A stretch of DNA of 25,889 nt from Chara braunii. Taxonomy: Eukaryota; Streptophyta; Charophyceae; Charales; Characeae. The DNA is taken from the NCBI GenBank assembly GCA_003427395.1, contig BFEA01000159.1, positions 339,989-365,877 of the forward strand. Direction: 5' to 3'. Below, piece by piece: positions 15,585 to 25,429 of this stretch. The notes under the pieces were generated by a model. It saw only the letters and a list, made by a program, of their open reading frames with translations, searched no databases and was not told the DNA's origin. Every line of letters starts with the position of its first letter. Position 1 is the stretch's first letter. The translations under genes were made by a program, and so were the position numbers.

Positions 15585-17220
15585 ACAGACCTGAGTTCAA
15601 ATCCAGAAGGCACGCAGATGACAGAAGAAAAGCATTCTGAATTACCTGGGGCTGGTCAGTTCAACTACGATATCCCAAGGCCGTCACCCTTTTAACAAAA
15701 TACTACACGTAGCATGCAGACCCTAAACGGCTGCCACCACCAGGTCAGTTAAACAGAGAAACAAGGGGCATCCGACCAGAAGTTGGGTTCTGCTTGCAAC
15801 GACTTTTCACTTCTGGCCAGGGACGGTGCAGGGCCCCGAACCCGACACAAGGATTCGGCCACTACCACACACGTGATGCTCCCAACGAATAGACTTTGAG
15901 CTGTTTGGTTATACGAAAAAAACACGATGGCAGCAGGGACGTCATCTCCCCAATCCTGACACAGGGTTTCACTCCACTGCTTTCCACTCGCCAAATTGGG
16001 AGAGTTCGATCTCCCCCATATCTCTCCAATTCCGCTAATGAAAACCCTTCGGAGAGCTGTCAGAACAAGACCTTCAAATGCACACACCAAATTTTGACAG
16101 TTCCCTGCCTCCCACAGCTAGTATTTGGAGATTCCTTGGCCAAGAGGCCAATCAGCACCCGCTTCCATGTTATGCTGGCCTGGAGTCTGGCCGGACAACA
16201 AAGAAATGCAACTTGTCTTTTTGGGCTCGTGGAGATGTCTTCTTGTGCTGTCCAAGTACTAACGAACTTGGAAAGTCCATCCATTGAATGGTTCTCCGCT
16301 TTTTTGCAGAGTCTGACAGCTCCCCATCCATTCATTTTAAGAGTGGAGGGTAGTGGTCATGATCCATAGGGTGAAAAATAAAATAAAAGTTGAGCATCCA
16401 GCATACAGCGCCCGATTTGGGATCGGCCATCTATGGCATGGAAAACTGTAACGCCAGTGAGGAAGAGGATATACTGAATCCCTCCCACCGAGATTGAAAA
16501 CGTCTATAGGAAGACGGAATCGGTTGCCATCACGTGGAACCATCGAATATCCAGACTCCATCTTGGGGTTTCACTTACCACAACCCCTTGTCTGCACAAG
16601 AGATGTCCAATTTCAAAACTGTTCCAGAAAAATGAGAACCAAGAAAATAGAAAGCAGAACGCCTTTCGGAACAAGCTATGGGCTTAATTGTGGTCAGATG
16701 CATCCACGACGTGATGGAGATCAGTTCAGGTGCATCCAGCAAAGCCCTAGTGTGAGTACGCCTTCCGACTGGCCATGCAGCCCTGAGAAGGGCGCCCTCC
16801 CTACACCGTGCAGCAATGTGCAAAATGGAGAGTTTACGAGTCCACTACAAGATTCCTCCGTCACCCACTACAGGGTAGGTCTTCGTTACCACTACAAGGA
16901 GTCTTCGTTCCATGTGCACTAGAGGCCGTCCTTGAAATCGGCACCCTTGAAACGAAAACACCCTGGGTTCCCATTTCACGGGGAGCTGGTGGGGGCTGTG
17001 AATTCCAGTCCTGCGGCCCCCGAACGAAACGATGTCCGTCTTCAGGCGGCCCCACTGGCCCAAGGGACCACCGCTGGTACTGGCCATCCGAGGGAAGCAA
17101 CCTCAGCGGTTTCTTAAATCCAAGAAAAGCACCCCTTCCCAACCTCACCCATCCCCTCCCTGGCACGCAAACGTTTGAATTAAAAAAAATGTTAACCTCC
17201 CAACCGACCCCATGTCAAGG
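15585..17220. other. long unassigned stretch
   Basis: No supported gene. Open frames of 90-157 codons exist on both strands (for example 15896-16369 plus and 16060-16335 minus), but none shows a known motif, and opposite-strand frames overlap each other. A host exon or an old transposon remnant cannot be excluded. Confidence 0.3.
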
Positions 17221-17292
17221 CAACAGCCTGAAATGACTGTGATACCGCTTCTAGTACAACGGCCTGAATTGACCGTGTTCCCACTGCTGGTA
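17221..17292. repeat. 36-bp tandem duplication
   Basis: Two diverged copies (17221-17256, 17257-17292) share CAAC.GCCTGAA.TGAC.GTG and CTGGTA-like ends. A looser third relative may lie near 17058-17085. Confidence 0.6.
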
Positions 17293-17436
17293 CCGGCCAC
17301 CACCAACGGACTGTGGGCTCTTCTGCCCATGACCGCGGAGAAAAACCAGCCATGAGCCAGGAACAGACAAACGTGCATTTAGAAAAAACAAAACGAAAAA
17401 AATACCCGGTTTCTGCAGCTGGCCCAAGGGTGCCCT

Positions 17437-17495
17437 CTTGAACTCGAGTCACCTCCAGGAGGTGTTCAAGGGCGGTTTTGGCTGTGCCGCCCTTG
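17437..17495. other. overlapping hairpins
   Basis: CTTGAA (17437-17442) and the near-perfect CACCTCC/GGAGGTG (17450-17456, 17458-17464) pair into one hairpin closed by TTCAAG (17465-17470). CAAGGGCGG (17467-17475) pairs perfectly with CCGCCCTTG (17487-17495). The two share bases 17467-17470, so they are alternatives. Confidence 0.5.
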
Positions 17496-17589
17496 GTTTA
17501 GGGCGCCCCATTGGGATGCAAAAAAAGTGAAAACAAAGCGGGTTGCTCTAAGGGGGGGTAGGAGGGATGATTTTCCACCTCTCTCTTGG

Positions 17590-17990
17590 AACGAGGCCCT
17601 AAGGGCATACCGAGCTCTGGACGTGACTGCCATCAGATTCATCCCCCAGGCCCTGAAGTAACGTTAGATACATGCTCAAACAAACAAACAAACAAACAGC
17701 CCTAAGGGCAATCCGAACTCTGGACGTGATTGCTATCAAATGCATCCCCCAGGCCCTGCAGTAAGGTTAGATACATGCTTGAAATTGCCAAAGTGGACTG
17801 GAGCCCTGAAATGGAAAGGGCTGGCAGACATTGCTTACTCCCCGTGAGAGACAGGCAGCAGTCGAGTGCCTGCCAGCCCGTTTAATTTCAGGGCTTCATT
17901 AGACTGTTACACTTCCCCGCATGTAACCAACCTTGAATGTGGGCAGCAGTGGATGAATCTGACGGCAATGACGTCCAGAGCTTGGTATCC
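17590..17990. mobile_element. nested foldback element
   Basis: The outer left arm (about 17600-17640, with CTCTGGACGTGACTGCC and TCAGATTCATCC) is repeated after a (CAAA)n spacer at 17698-17780. The outer right arm (about 17938-17990) carries the complement, GATGAATCTGACGGCAATGA. Inside, GAGCCCTGAAAT plus GGGCTGGCAG (about 17799-17830) faces CTGCCAGCCC and ATTTCAGGGCTTC (about 17870-17898). Related sequence occurs at 24680-24835, so this is a repeat family. No coding capacity was seen. Confidence 0.6.
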
Positions 17991-18059
17991 CGTTCGCTCG
18001 TTGTTTTTCCTTTTTTTTTTTTTTCTTCCCAAAACTGATTCACGGATGTTTATAAGATC

Positions 18060-18070
18060 GTCTGTGGAAC
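18060..18070 (+). repeat. target-site duplication, left copy
   Basis: GTCTGTGGAAC, identical to 24437-24447 immediately after the LINE-B poly(A). Confidence 0.9.
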
Positions 18071-18932
18071 GAGACGGCGGGCGCTGGGGTTGGGCGGCAG
18101 CGCTATTCTAGCGCTAATTTCTCGGCCGCTCCGAACCGGTGCCGGTCGAGGACAACGTCTGCTGGAGTCGGCCCTAGGCCCTGCCTTGCTGTATCATCCC
18201 ACCATCGCCAACGGGAAACGGTGGAGCTCCATACTCTCTCGTCAAGAGTACCGACTATGTCGGACTGTCTCCTTTCAAGGCAGCCCAGGTGTAGGTCAGT
18301 AGAGGGTAGATGGCAGCTAATTAAAGAGATGAATATAGAGGCGGAGATGGCCAATGTTCCGATGAAGTGAATCCTCGAGGATGAACCGTGCGATCAGGTA
18401 GATAGTATTTTAGGGTGACGACATCGATGCAAAGCCGTAGCAGAAGCAGATCGGGGTGGTCCTTGAAGAATCTTCATCGCTTCTTCCATGGAAGACCATA
18501 TTACCAGGGTGTCACCCACCGGTGAGCCAAGCGTTTAACCTGCTCTTACACCACGCAGGGCATGAATCAAAGTAAGAGATCGGGATGTATCGATACCTTC
18601 CACACTACCGAGGCACACAGGAGATCCCTCCCCCGGTTACCACGACCCAGTGATTAGATCGATCCCTATCAGGGCTCACAGTGGGCTGATTACCGGTCGG
18701 GAGAATGGAGGGGAGACAGCCCTGACTCAGGTTAGGCACCAGTTTGGGGAAGGATTGAGGCCTGCTCTGCTGACAGACCAGGGCCAGGGAAGGAGCAGGG
18801 GACCAAGCCAGGGCCAAGGAGGTCAGAGTCGGGGGGGGGAAGTGGAACCCCCCTAGGCCAGAGGAGGGCGCGGTAGGAGGTTTGGGAACAGAACGGTCAA
18901 CAAGGACGTCTTCATCACAGTCGAGAGTGCTT
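18071..18932 (+). promoter_or_regulatory. LINE-B 5' UTR, presumed internal promoter
   Basis: About 860 nt between the 5' insertion junction and the first ATG of ORF1. It begins GAGACGGCGGGCGCTGGGG and holds a strong hairpin AGCGCTA-TTC-TAGCGCT at 18099-18115. Full-length LINEs normally carry their promoter here. No specific promoter motif could be identified from the sequence. Confidence 0.5.
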
Positions 18933-19667
18933 ATGGGCAGTAGACTGATTGGGGATGATCCGGCCTTTCAAGGGGAAGGGTTCCTACGGGCAGAGGGGTC
19001 TGAGTCATCTACGGGAAGTTCGGGGGGTTCGCTCAGAAGAAGGGAGGCGGAGTCAGACACAGCCAGCAAGGAGTACAGAAGCAGAGAGCAAACCAGATTG
19101 CCAATAGAAAGAAGAATAGTGCCTTTGGTCTGTGCAAAGACAGGGGACACAGCACAATTCCTAGGGATGGTTCAGCCAGATGGCAGGCCGTATCTCCCCT
19201 CGGTCTCCACTGATAAATCTCCGCTGCCAGGAGAAACTATTCAAAGGGCAAAGTTCCTGTTTGGAGATGCGTTTCCGATGAGAATCATCCCCTGGTCAGT
19301 GATGGCAAGTTGCAGCGTTCCACTCGATACAAAACTGGCGAAGTTTTGTTTTCCTCTAACGGATGCCAGAATAGACCATCCTACCGCAGATGCATTAACG
19401 CAGGCAGGTGTTAGGTGGTTTAACTTGGACGCACTGAGGGAGCAAAATAGTCATGCGTTGGAGGCCATAGCTCTGTCACAAGACGTCTCAGCTCTGCTGC
19501 TGCTGCACCTGAACGAGAAGCTGCCGGAGGAGAAGAACTTGCACTCAAACTTCATGAGGAACGCTCTGAAAGACAACTGGCGCTCTGCTTCCCAATCAGA
19601 GAGATCGAGAGGGAGCTTGAGAACTAGCCCGATGCAACGCTCCCCGGCGCAGGGAGTAGTGAGATAG
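18933..19667 (+). CDS. LINE-B ORF1 protein
   Basis: An uninterrupted frame of 244 codons from the ATG at 18933; the frame is open further upstream but without an earlier ATG. It ends 60 nt before the ORF2 start, the usual ORF1-ORF2 order in L1 elements. The N-terminal 50 residues are Ser/Gly/Glu-rich and low-complexity. The middle (QFLGMVQPDGRPYLPSVSTD, FPLTDARIDHPTADALTQAG) is globular in composition, and the last 40 residues are basic and Ser-rich. No zinc knuckle or RRM could be recognised. In this family ORF1 usually binds the element RNA. That role is inferred from position only. It is the only open frame of LINE-B that looks intact. Confidence 0.7.
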   Translation: MGSRLIGDDPAFQGEGFLRAEGSESSTGSSGGSLRRREAESDTASKEYRSREQTRLPIERRIVPLVCAKTGDTAQFLGMVQPDGRPYLPSVSTDKSPLPGETIQRAKFLFGDAFPMRIIPWSVMASCSVPLDTKLAKFCFPLTDARIDHPTADALTQAGVRWFNLDALREQNSHALEAIALSQDVSALLLLHLNEKLPEEKNLHSNFMRNALKDNWRSASQSERSRGSLRTSPMQRSPAQGVVR

Positions 19668-19727
19668 GGAGATGATGAACAGAAGGAACAAGTCGAGGCC
19701 CGCATCCAAGCTCAAGCGGAGGAAGTA

Positions 19728-20500
19728 ATGCAAATGGTTAAGCTGAAGCTCGCAACTTGGAACGTGCGGGGCTTGGGGGATACAACAAACAGAGACAAGA
19801 GAAGAAGGTTGAAGTCTTGGCTGTTTAAGGAGAGGATTGACTGCGCCTGGAGAAGAGAAGTTAAGAGGGCTAGGGAACTGGTGGGAGGGCCCACAGTTCT
19901 GGTCCCCAGCACAGGGATCGAGAGGGGTAGTGGCGATCTTGTTGCACCGAAACCTCCAAGCAGATGTACTGGATGCTGAGACTGATCTGTGGGGTCATTG
20001 GGCCTGGGTGAAGCTGCGGGCCAACCTTTTGGAGTGGGTGATCATGGCAATATATGCACCAGCAAGCCCTACACCTAGAGCTGAGTTCTTCGCCACCATC
20101 AACTCCATTATCCTGGCCACAGATAATTTGGTGCTGTTGGGGGACTGGAATGTGTCCCTGGATGAGGCTCTCAGCGGGAACTCAAGGACAGCTGGCAGGA
20201 GAGATGCAACGACTCTGCTGGAGTTAGTCCAGAACCACGACCTCACAGATCCATTTTGGTCCCTGAATCCCGAGGACCCGGGACTGACCTGGTACTCCAA
20301 TATCAGGAAGGATAGGGGTGATGTGACAAGGAGAAGGCTGGACTTTTGCTTGGCGGGAAAAGGCCTAATACAGGGTGTAACACAGGTCAGGCACACGTCA
20401 CACCCGATGTCGGACCACAACCAAGTAGTAGTGGACCTACTGTTGAACCAGGCGGAAGGCAGAGGCAGAGGATACTTCAAACTGAACTCCCAGAATCTGG
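19728..20500 (+). pseudogene. LINE-B APE-type endonuclease
   Basis: Starts at the ATG at 19728, reading MQMVKLKLATWNVRGLGD, the standard opening of a LINE endonuclease with its catalytic Asn. A frameshift at about 19885-19895 moves the path to a second frame, which reads GVVAILLHRNL, IMAIYAPASP, LLGDWNVSLDEA (the GDWN catalytic motif), LTWYSNIR, RRLDFCL and SDHNQVVVDL (the final Asp-His). All the main APE motifs can be seen, and only the reading frame is broken. A second frameshift near 20497-20500 leads into the linker. The intact enzyme would nick genomic DNA for target-primed reverse transcription. Confidence 0.92.
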
Positions 20501-22350
20501 GAAGATGCAGGTTTGAAGGTCTGGGTAGGGGAACATATGGAGTCATGGCAATCAGCAAGGCCTCATTTGTCCTCAACATCAGACTGGCTAAATGGGGGGC
20601 TTGCCACTATTTCAGGGGTTATGGACGTTTGCTCCTGCATATTAGCAAGAGGAAGAAATCAGGAGGAAAAAAGATGCCGAAAGAGGGTAGAAGAGGCGGA
20701 GAGGAGGATAGAGATGCACCCGATCTCAGAGCTAGTGTGGGCAGCAGAGAGGGAAACTAGGCTGGCGGAATGGGAGAAAGTGCAATTGGAGAAACACACG
20801 CGGTGGGAAGAGATGCTGCGGGTGAAAGAGATCATTGTCCACGATCGGATGACCCGGGAGACCTTCCGAAAACTGCTGCCAAGTTACTCCTTCCATCAGG
20901 TAGTCCAGCTGGACCACCCCTTCGACCCAAGGGCAGTGCAGGCTACATCGCAGGAAGAGATGTTGGAGTATGCTAAACTTTACTACTCCGACATCTTGAC
21001 GGCAAGAAGAGTGCAAGACACTTGCGACACAGACTTATCGCTGGAGCAGAATATGTGGGAGGATACTACGGTGAGGGTGGGAGAAGAGGATAGACTGGCG
21101 TTAGACAGACCAGTGACAGTGGAAGAACTGGGACAGACGCTGAAGGCGATGGCTACCGGCAAGTGTCCAGGGAGAGACGGCTTAACAGTTGAGTTTTTCA
21201 GAGCCTGTCGGACTGCAGTGGGGCCGGCGTTAGTAGAGGTTTACAATGAAGTGCTGCTGGAGGGCAAGCTAGGAGACTTGATGACCTATGGAGTGATCTC
21301 GGTAATGTTTAAAAGAGGAGACAAGGCGAATATAAGGAATATCGCCCGATCTCGGTTCTCAACGTCAGCTATAAACTGCTGGCAAAGACGCTGGCGTTGA
21401 GACTCGGAAAGGTTCTCCCAAAGCTGGTTGAGAAAGACCAGGGGGCGTTTGTGCAGGGGCGCTCTATCTTCATCAACATTCTCACGGCAATCGAAAGCAT
21501 TGAGGTGGTCCAAGCGGAAAACCTGGACCTTGCAGTTTTGCTGTTGTACATGGAGAAGATGTATGACAGGGTGGGTTGGTTCTTTGTTCTCACAACCCTG
21601 AGGAGAATGGGGTTTGGGCTGGGATTCTGCAAGTGGGTAGTGGCTATGTACACTGCGGCAACCTCTTCGATCCAAGTCAACGGCCATCTGTCAAGACACT
21701 TCAAACTCTCCAGGTCACTGCTGCAAGGGTGCCCACTGGGCCCGCTGCTGTTTGTACTCCAGCTAGAGGTCCCCCTCAACTGCATTCGGAGACATCCACA
21801 TAAGGGGGCTCCAAGTTTCCGAAGACCGGGAATGCCACGCCAAACCCCTGGCGGATGATTTGTTTTTAGTCTCGGCCAACACAGCGGAGTCCCTGGGGGC
21901 CTTGAGAGCTGTTTTGATGGACTACTCGCTGCTGTCAGAGGCCCAAGTGAACTGGGGCAGGTCCACGTTTCTGCTACCGAAGGGATACAAACTGCAGGTA
22001 GAGTGGGGGATGAAGCGGGTGGACCCAGAGACAGGGGAGTGGTTTCTAGGGGTGATGGTAAGTACCAGACTTATGGGACTGGTGCAGGGCCACATCCTGC
22101 AGCAAAGGGTATCAGCGAAGTTGGGGCTTTGGGGATCAGCTTGGCATTTGTCACTGTATGGTCGCGCGCTGGTCATTAATGTAGCGCTGTTCTCCCTCAT
22201 ATGGTTTGTGGGGACGGTGAGGGAATTAGCAGCGTCCGTGATCGCGGAGATGAAAAGACTGGTGACAAGGTTCCTGTGGAAACCAAAGGCGCAGGCAGGA
22301 GAGGGTTTCATGGTCAAAGTGGCCTGGGAGTTGGTCACCTACCCAAAAGA
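20500..22350 (+). pseudogene. LINE-B reverse transcriptase
   Basis: After a charged helical linker (EEAERRIEMHPISEL, WEEMLRVKEIIV) come the reverse transcriptase motifs. GKCPGRDGLTVEFFRACR is near 21160. A frameshift at about 21335 precedes EYRPISVLNVSYKLLAKTLA and EKDQGAFVQGRS. Motif A reads LLLYMEKMYDRVGW, where the catalytic Asp is replaced by Tyr at 21547-21549, a single-base change from GAC to TAC if Asp was ancestral. Motif B is QGCPLGPLLF. After another frameshift at about 21785, motif C LADDLF keeps both Asp (21854-21859). SLYGRALVINVALFSLIWFV follows near 22155. The Asp loss alone should abolish polymerisation. Confidence 0.94.
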
Positions 22351-23394
22351 ACAGGGAGGACTAGGCCTGATTGACCCGCAGCAAAAGAACCTGGCTCAAG
22401 TAAGACAGTGGATTCAGAGGGTAGCAATGGCGGACTCAAAGGAAGACTGGGTGCGGTTGGCAGAAAGGTTACTTATGCAAGATTGGCAACTAAGCAGGCC
22501 GGAGGACTTGTGGACCTGCTTCTTCACTCAGTCCTTACGGAAGAAGTTATCCTCCGAATTCTGGGATGCAGTAAGGCGGGCATGGCTCAAACAGCCTCCG
22601 GAGGAAAGGACACCTCCTGTCCCGAAGGAGGAAGTCCTCCAGCAGTGCTTGTTCAAGAATCCTCACATAAGAACTGAAGAAGGTCATCCCTTCTCCGCAG
22701 GCTCGGAACCGGCTACGTTGGCAGGAGCTGGATCAGGAGGGGAGTGTCACGAATCTCAGATCTCTGGTCACTGGTACTAAGTGAATGGATCCCACTCAGG
22801 GAGCTACATCTGAAGCTCCAGGGCCTCCGCTTGATAGAGGAACACCACGCAGCAGTGATGCGGGCAATTCCAGAACAATGGAAGAACTTGCTGGGCCCAG
22901 AGGGCCTAGACCCGGCAGGAACATGGTATGCCCCGGGCCAAGAAGAGGGAGGAGAGATTCTGTGGAAATTGCAGCAGCTGACAGAGAGCGGTTTTAGGCA
23001 GGTGCAGAAATGGACTTCAGCACCCCACTCTACAGAACTTTCCCTGGTTGCGGAAGAAACGATCCGACAGTGGGCGAATCCGCCCCAGGCCCGGGTGGTC
23101 CAATCGCTGGATAAGAGAGGCAGACTGAATTTTACAGTCTGAGTGGGGACAGCCCCACTGAGGGATCTGGCAATCGATCCATGTGCATGGCGTTGGAGAG
23201 GGGATGGGGTACCCAGGATTAACCCCCTTGGATTAGATCTGACAAACCTGACGGTAATGGAATCCTACAGGCTAGCAGAGAAGAAACCAAGAAACCCGGC
23301 TGGAGTGGCGGTGGCCAGGTGGAGTGCGGTCCTGACGACAGACCTGTGGAGGAAGGAGGGGGAATTCCTGAAACTGTGGAAGAACCTGTTGTAG
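22351..23394 (+). pseudogene. LINE-B region between reverse transcriptase and zinc finger
   Basis: GGLGLIDPQQKNLAQVRQWI (near 22357) and EEVLQQCLFKNPHI (near 22629) correspond to LINE-A GVLDPGQQIRALQ and EVLRQPLFCNPWL, confirming the same domain order. Frame changes occur at about 22690-22750, where three frames must be combined to follow the expected RNRLRWQELDQEG segment. In-frame stops are at 23140-23142 and 23392-23394. The end of the region reads AEKKPRNPAGVAVARWSAVL and LWRKEGEFLKLWKNLL. Confidence 0.85.
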
Positions 23395-24032
23395 TTACCG
23401 GATCTGAAGCAAGCCAGCATCCTCTGGATGCTTTCCCTCCTGGTCACCCCGTTTGCGGTATGGTTGTGCAGCAGGGGAATGGAGATCTCTATCAAATGTA
23501 CCTGCTGCACCTGGTCGTTTGAATCCACGAAACACCAGTGGTGGGACTGCCGAGCCTCCAGGAGGGTATGGTGATGGTGGGAAGAGCATTGGATTAGGAT
23601 AGGTGGAGGAGAAATTAAAGTGGATGAGCAGTGGGTGCTCCTGGGGTTTGTGGAAGAAGAGCAGACTGGGAAGAAAGGGTGGGCTACGTGGGTGCTTACG
23701 TAGCCCAAGTGGCAAGAGCAGTTATCTGCTCGGGGATCTGGGCAGACCGAAACCGATCCAGATTTGAAAACAGACCCTTCTCCGACATCGAATCTAAAAC
23801 TGCTATCAAAAGAGGACTGCGAAGGGCCATTTGGGCGGATTGGAGGAGGAAGGCCAGAGGAGGTAAAGGCTCAAGGAAGCAGTTGTGGTTGCTCCTGCGT
23901 ACATGGGCGAAAGGAAACCAGCTAGCAGGAATGCACAGCACTAGAGGGCTGGTGGTGTCAAAAAATGGCTACACTAGGGGCTGTACTAGTGGGAGAACTT
24001 ATGTAGAAAGACCAGGGCACCTCTGTCAGTAA
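23395..24032 (+). pseudogene. LINE-B C-terminal zinc finger and tail
   Basis: The frame continuing past the 23392 stop reads KCTCCTWSFESTKHQWWDC, a C-x2-C-x8-H-x4-C finger starting at 23497-23499, the zf-RVT hallmark also present in LINE-A. A stop follows near 23571 and a frameshift at about 23690. The last frame reads AVICSGIWADRNRSRFE and AIKRGLRRAIWADWRRK, the conserved basic C-terminal helix of plant LINE ORF2 proteins, and ends at 24032. Confidence 0.85.
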
Positions 24033-24436
24033 GGAGGAGGCTAGAGAGGGCCACAGTAAGTACCAGGGCACTCGGTATAGTAGGGGCACAGGAGCCTGCT
24101 AGGAGAGTGTCAGGAATTAAGGAACAAGGTTCCACCGGGCCGGTTAGGCCTGGTCGTTGTGTTAGACGTTAGGAGAGTAGGTTAGGTCCACGGTTCAGTA
24201 TAGATTAGTATCTGAGTAGATTAGAGATTAATAGTACACACGATTCCCTGGAATTGACTGAGATGCTCAGACTTGAAAATGTTGGTACTTGGAGATTGAT
24301 GGCATTTGGCTTGGCTGGTGCCTTAGGCTAAACTGGCTGATGCTGCCAGGATAACCCCCGGTAGAATTGTGAGGTCCCCGGCCTCATTTCAATGATTTGG
24401 AATATAATTGAGCTGTTTGATTAAAAAAAAAAAAAA
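24033..24436 (+). other. LINE-B 3' UTR and poly(A)
   Basis: About 390 nt of non-coding tail ending in A14 (24423-24436). It does not resemble the LINE-A tail, so the two elements belong to different families. Confidence 0.85.
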
Positions 24437-24447
24437 GTCTGTGGAAC
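24437..24447 (+). repeat. target-site duplication, right copy
   Basis: GTCTGTGGAAC, identical to 18060-18070. It directly follows the poly(A). Confidence 0.9.
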
Positions 24448-24513
24448 CTGAATCTGAAAGTCTTTGTGCGGAAGTTCACTCAACTGCTTCAGAATCTATG
24501 CATTGCTGCCAAA

Positions 24514-24583
24514 TAGTGTCCAGATTCAAGGGATTCCAATCATTTCACTGACATGTCCAGACTCAAGCAATTCCAATCATTTC
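24514..24583. repeat. tandem duplication next to the TIR element
   Basis: Two near-identical segments carry TGTCCAGAYTCAAG and ATTCCAATCATTTC, with a period of about 37 bp. The second ends exactly at the left end of the inverted-repeat element. Confidence 0.75.
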
Positions 24584-25022
24584 GCAGCCCTCGGATTTCG
24601 ATGCACCAACGGCTGCCGGCTGTCCCACAGGTGTCGCCCTGGGAAACTTTACCTTACTCTTTTGCTTGCGGAGCCGTGGCCCCATGAGAGACAGGGAGCA
24701 ACCAATGCCTGTCAGTTTTCTATATCAGGGCTTCATTTGGATTTGCAACTCCACAGCCTGTATCTGACCTGAATTCAGGGCCACGGTAGCTGAATCCGAA
24801 GCCAATCACGTCCAGAGCTTGGCATACCTTTACCCCTCTGTTTTTTTTTTTCCTTCTTTGTTTTTTTGGCAGGGCCACTGTAGAAGAATCTAAAGGCAAT
24901 CACGTCCCGGGGCACGGTTCCACTAGCAAACCAGTAAGGTAAATAAAGTGTCCCACGGCGACACTTGTGGGACGTCTGTGGGACATCCGCGAGCCGTTGG
25001 TGCATCGAAATCCGAGGGCAGC
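24584..25022. mobile_element. terminal-inverted-repeat element (non-autonomous)
   Basis: The left arm (24584-24684) and right arm (about 24911-25022) are complementary over roughly 100 bp. The outer part is almost perfect (CCCTCGGATTTCGATGCACC then AACGGCT), and CCCACAGGTGTCGCC has a close complement. The interior holds sequence related to the foldback at 17590-17990 (GAGAGACAGGGAGCA, TCAGGGCTTCATTTGG, CACGTCCAGAGCTTGG) and a second degraded copy of the last motif near 24885-24910. No transposase frame was seen. It resembles a long-arm MITE or foldback. No clear target-site duplication was found. Confidence 0.65.
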
Positions 25023-25080
25023 AAAATCAAGATGTTTGTATATTTAAAAGTTATGTTTTAATTAAGGGAAATTTTTTGAA

Positions 25081-25295
25081 ATGCCCCCGAAGTTTGTGTT
25101 TATTTGCGGCGTGCCCCTATGAAGGCCGACTTACCCTGTGGTGCCCCTCGGGCCTCCGAAATTTTCCGCAGGCCCCTGTCAGCATGGGGCGTACCTTTCC
25201 CATATGCCCTTACTGGACCGCTGGTGGGGTTTCGTCGGTCCGTCCTTGAAATGCCCTCACGAGGGGCACACATCTTTCTGTGATGCCCTTGCAGC
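25081..25295. repeat. 30-nt phased GCCCC motif
   Basis: [AG][TG]GCCCC occurs at 25081, 25111, 25141 and 25171, spaced exactly 30 nt, with unrelated sequence between occurrences. Looser relatives (ATGCCCT) occur at 25204, 25251 and 25282. The plus strand has a stop within the phased block, so a simple peptide-repeat explanation is incomplete. Confidence 0.5.
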
Positions 25296-25429
25296 AGTGG
25301 CAGCAGGAATTCAAATTCAAAGTGGTAGGCATTCCAGGCACCGCCACCGCCACGAAAAAGATGCAGCAGCGAGTCTTCGAGTCCGCCGCATCGGTGATCG
25401 ATGTGTTGGAGTGCATACAGCTATCATGA

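Larger units (their letters stand above)
18071..24436 (+). mobile_element. LINE-B: full-length L1-type retrotransposon, inactive
   Basis: A complete 6.37-kb insertion bounded by a perfect 11-bp target-site duplication and ending in A14 (24423-24436). In order: 5' UTR (18071-18932), ORF1 (18933-19667), a 60-nt spacer, and ORF2 with APE endonuclease (from 19728), reverse transcriptase (about 20500-22300), a C-terminal region and a CCHC zinc finger (23497 onward), then a 3' UTR. It is G+C-richer than LINE-A and distinct in sequence. ORF2 has at least six frameshifts, several in-frame stops and loss of a catalytic aspartate, so it is dead although structurally complete. Confidence 0.96.

Noticed and set aside
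15995-16014. GGGAG-AGTTCGAT-CTCCC as a tRNA T-arm
   Set aside because: Loop length and position do not fit a T-arm, and no acceptor or anticodon arm lies around it.
15896-16369. 157-codon plus-strand frame, with a 91-codon minus-strand frame inside it
   Set aside because: Neither translation shows a recognisable motif, and both strands are equally open.
18071-18160. HDV-like ribozyme at the LINE-B 5' end, as in some other LINEs
   Set aside because: Only one clear hairpin (18099-18115) was seen. The nested double-pseudoknot pairings could not be found by eye.
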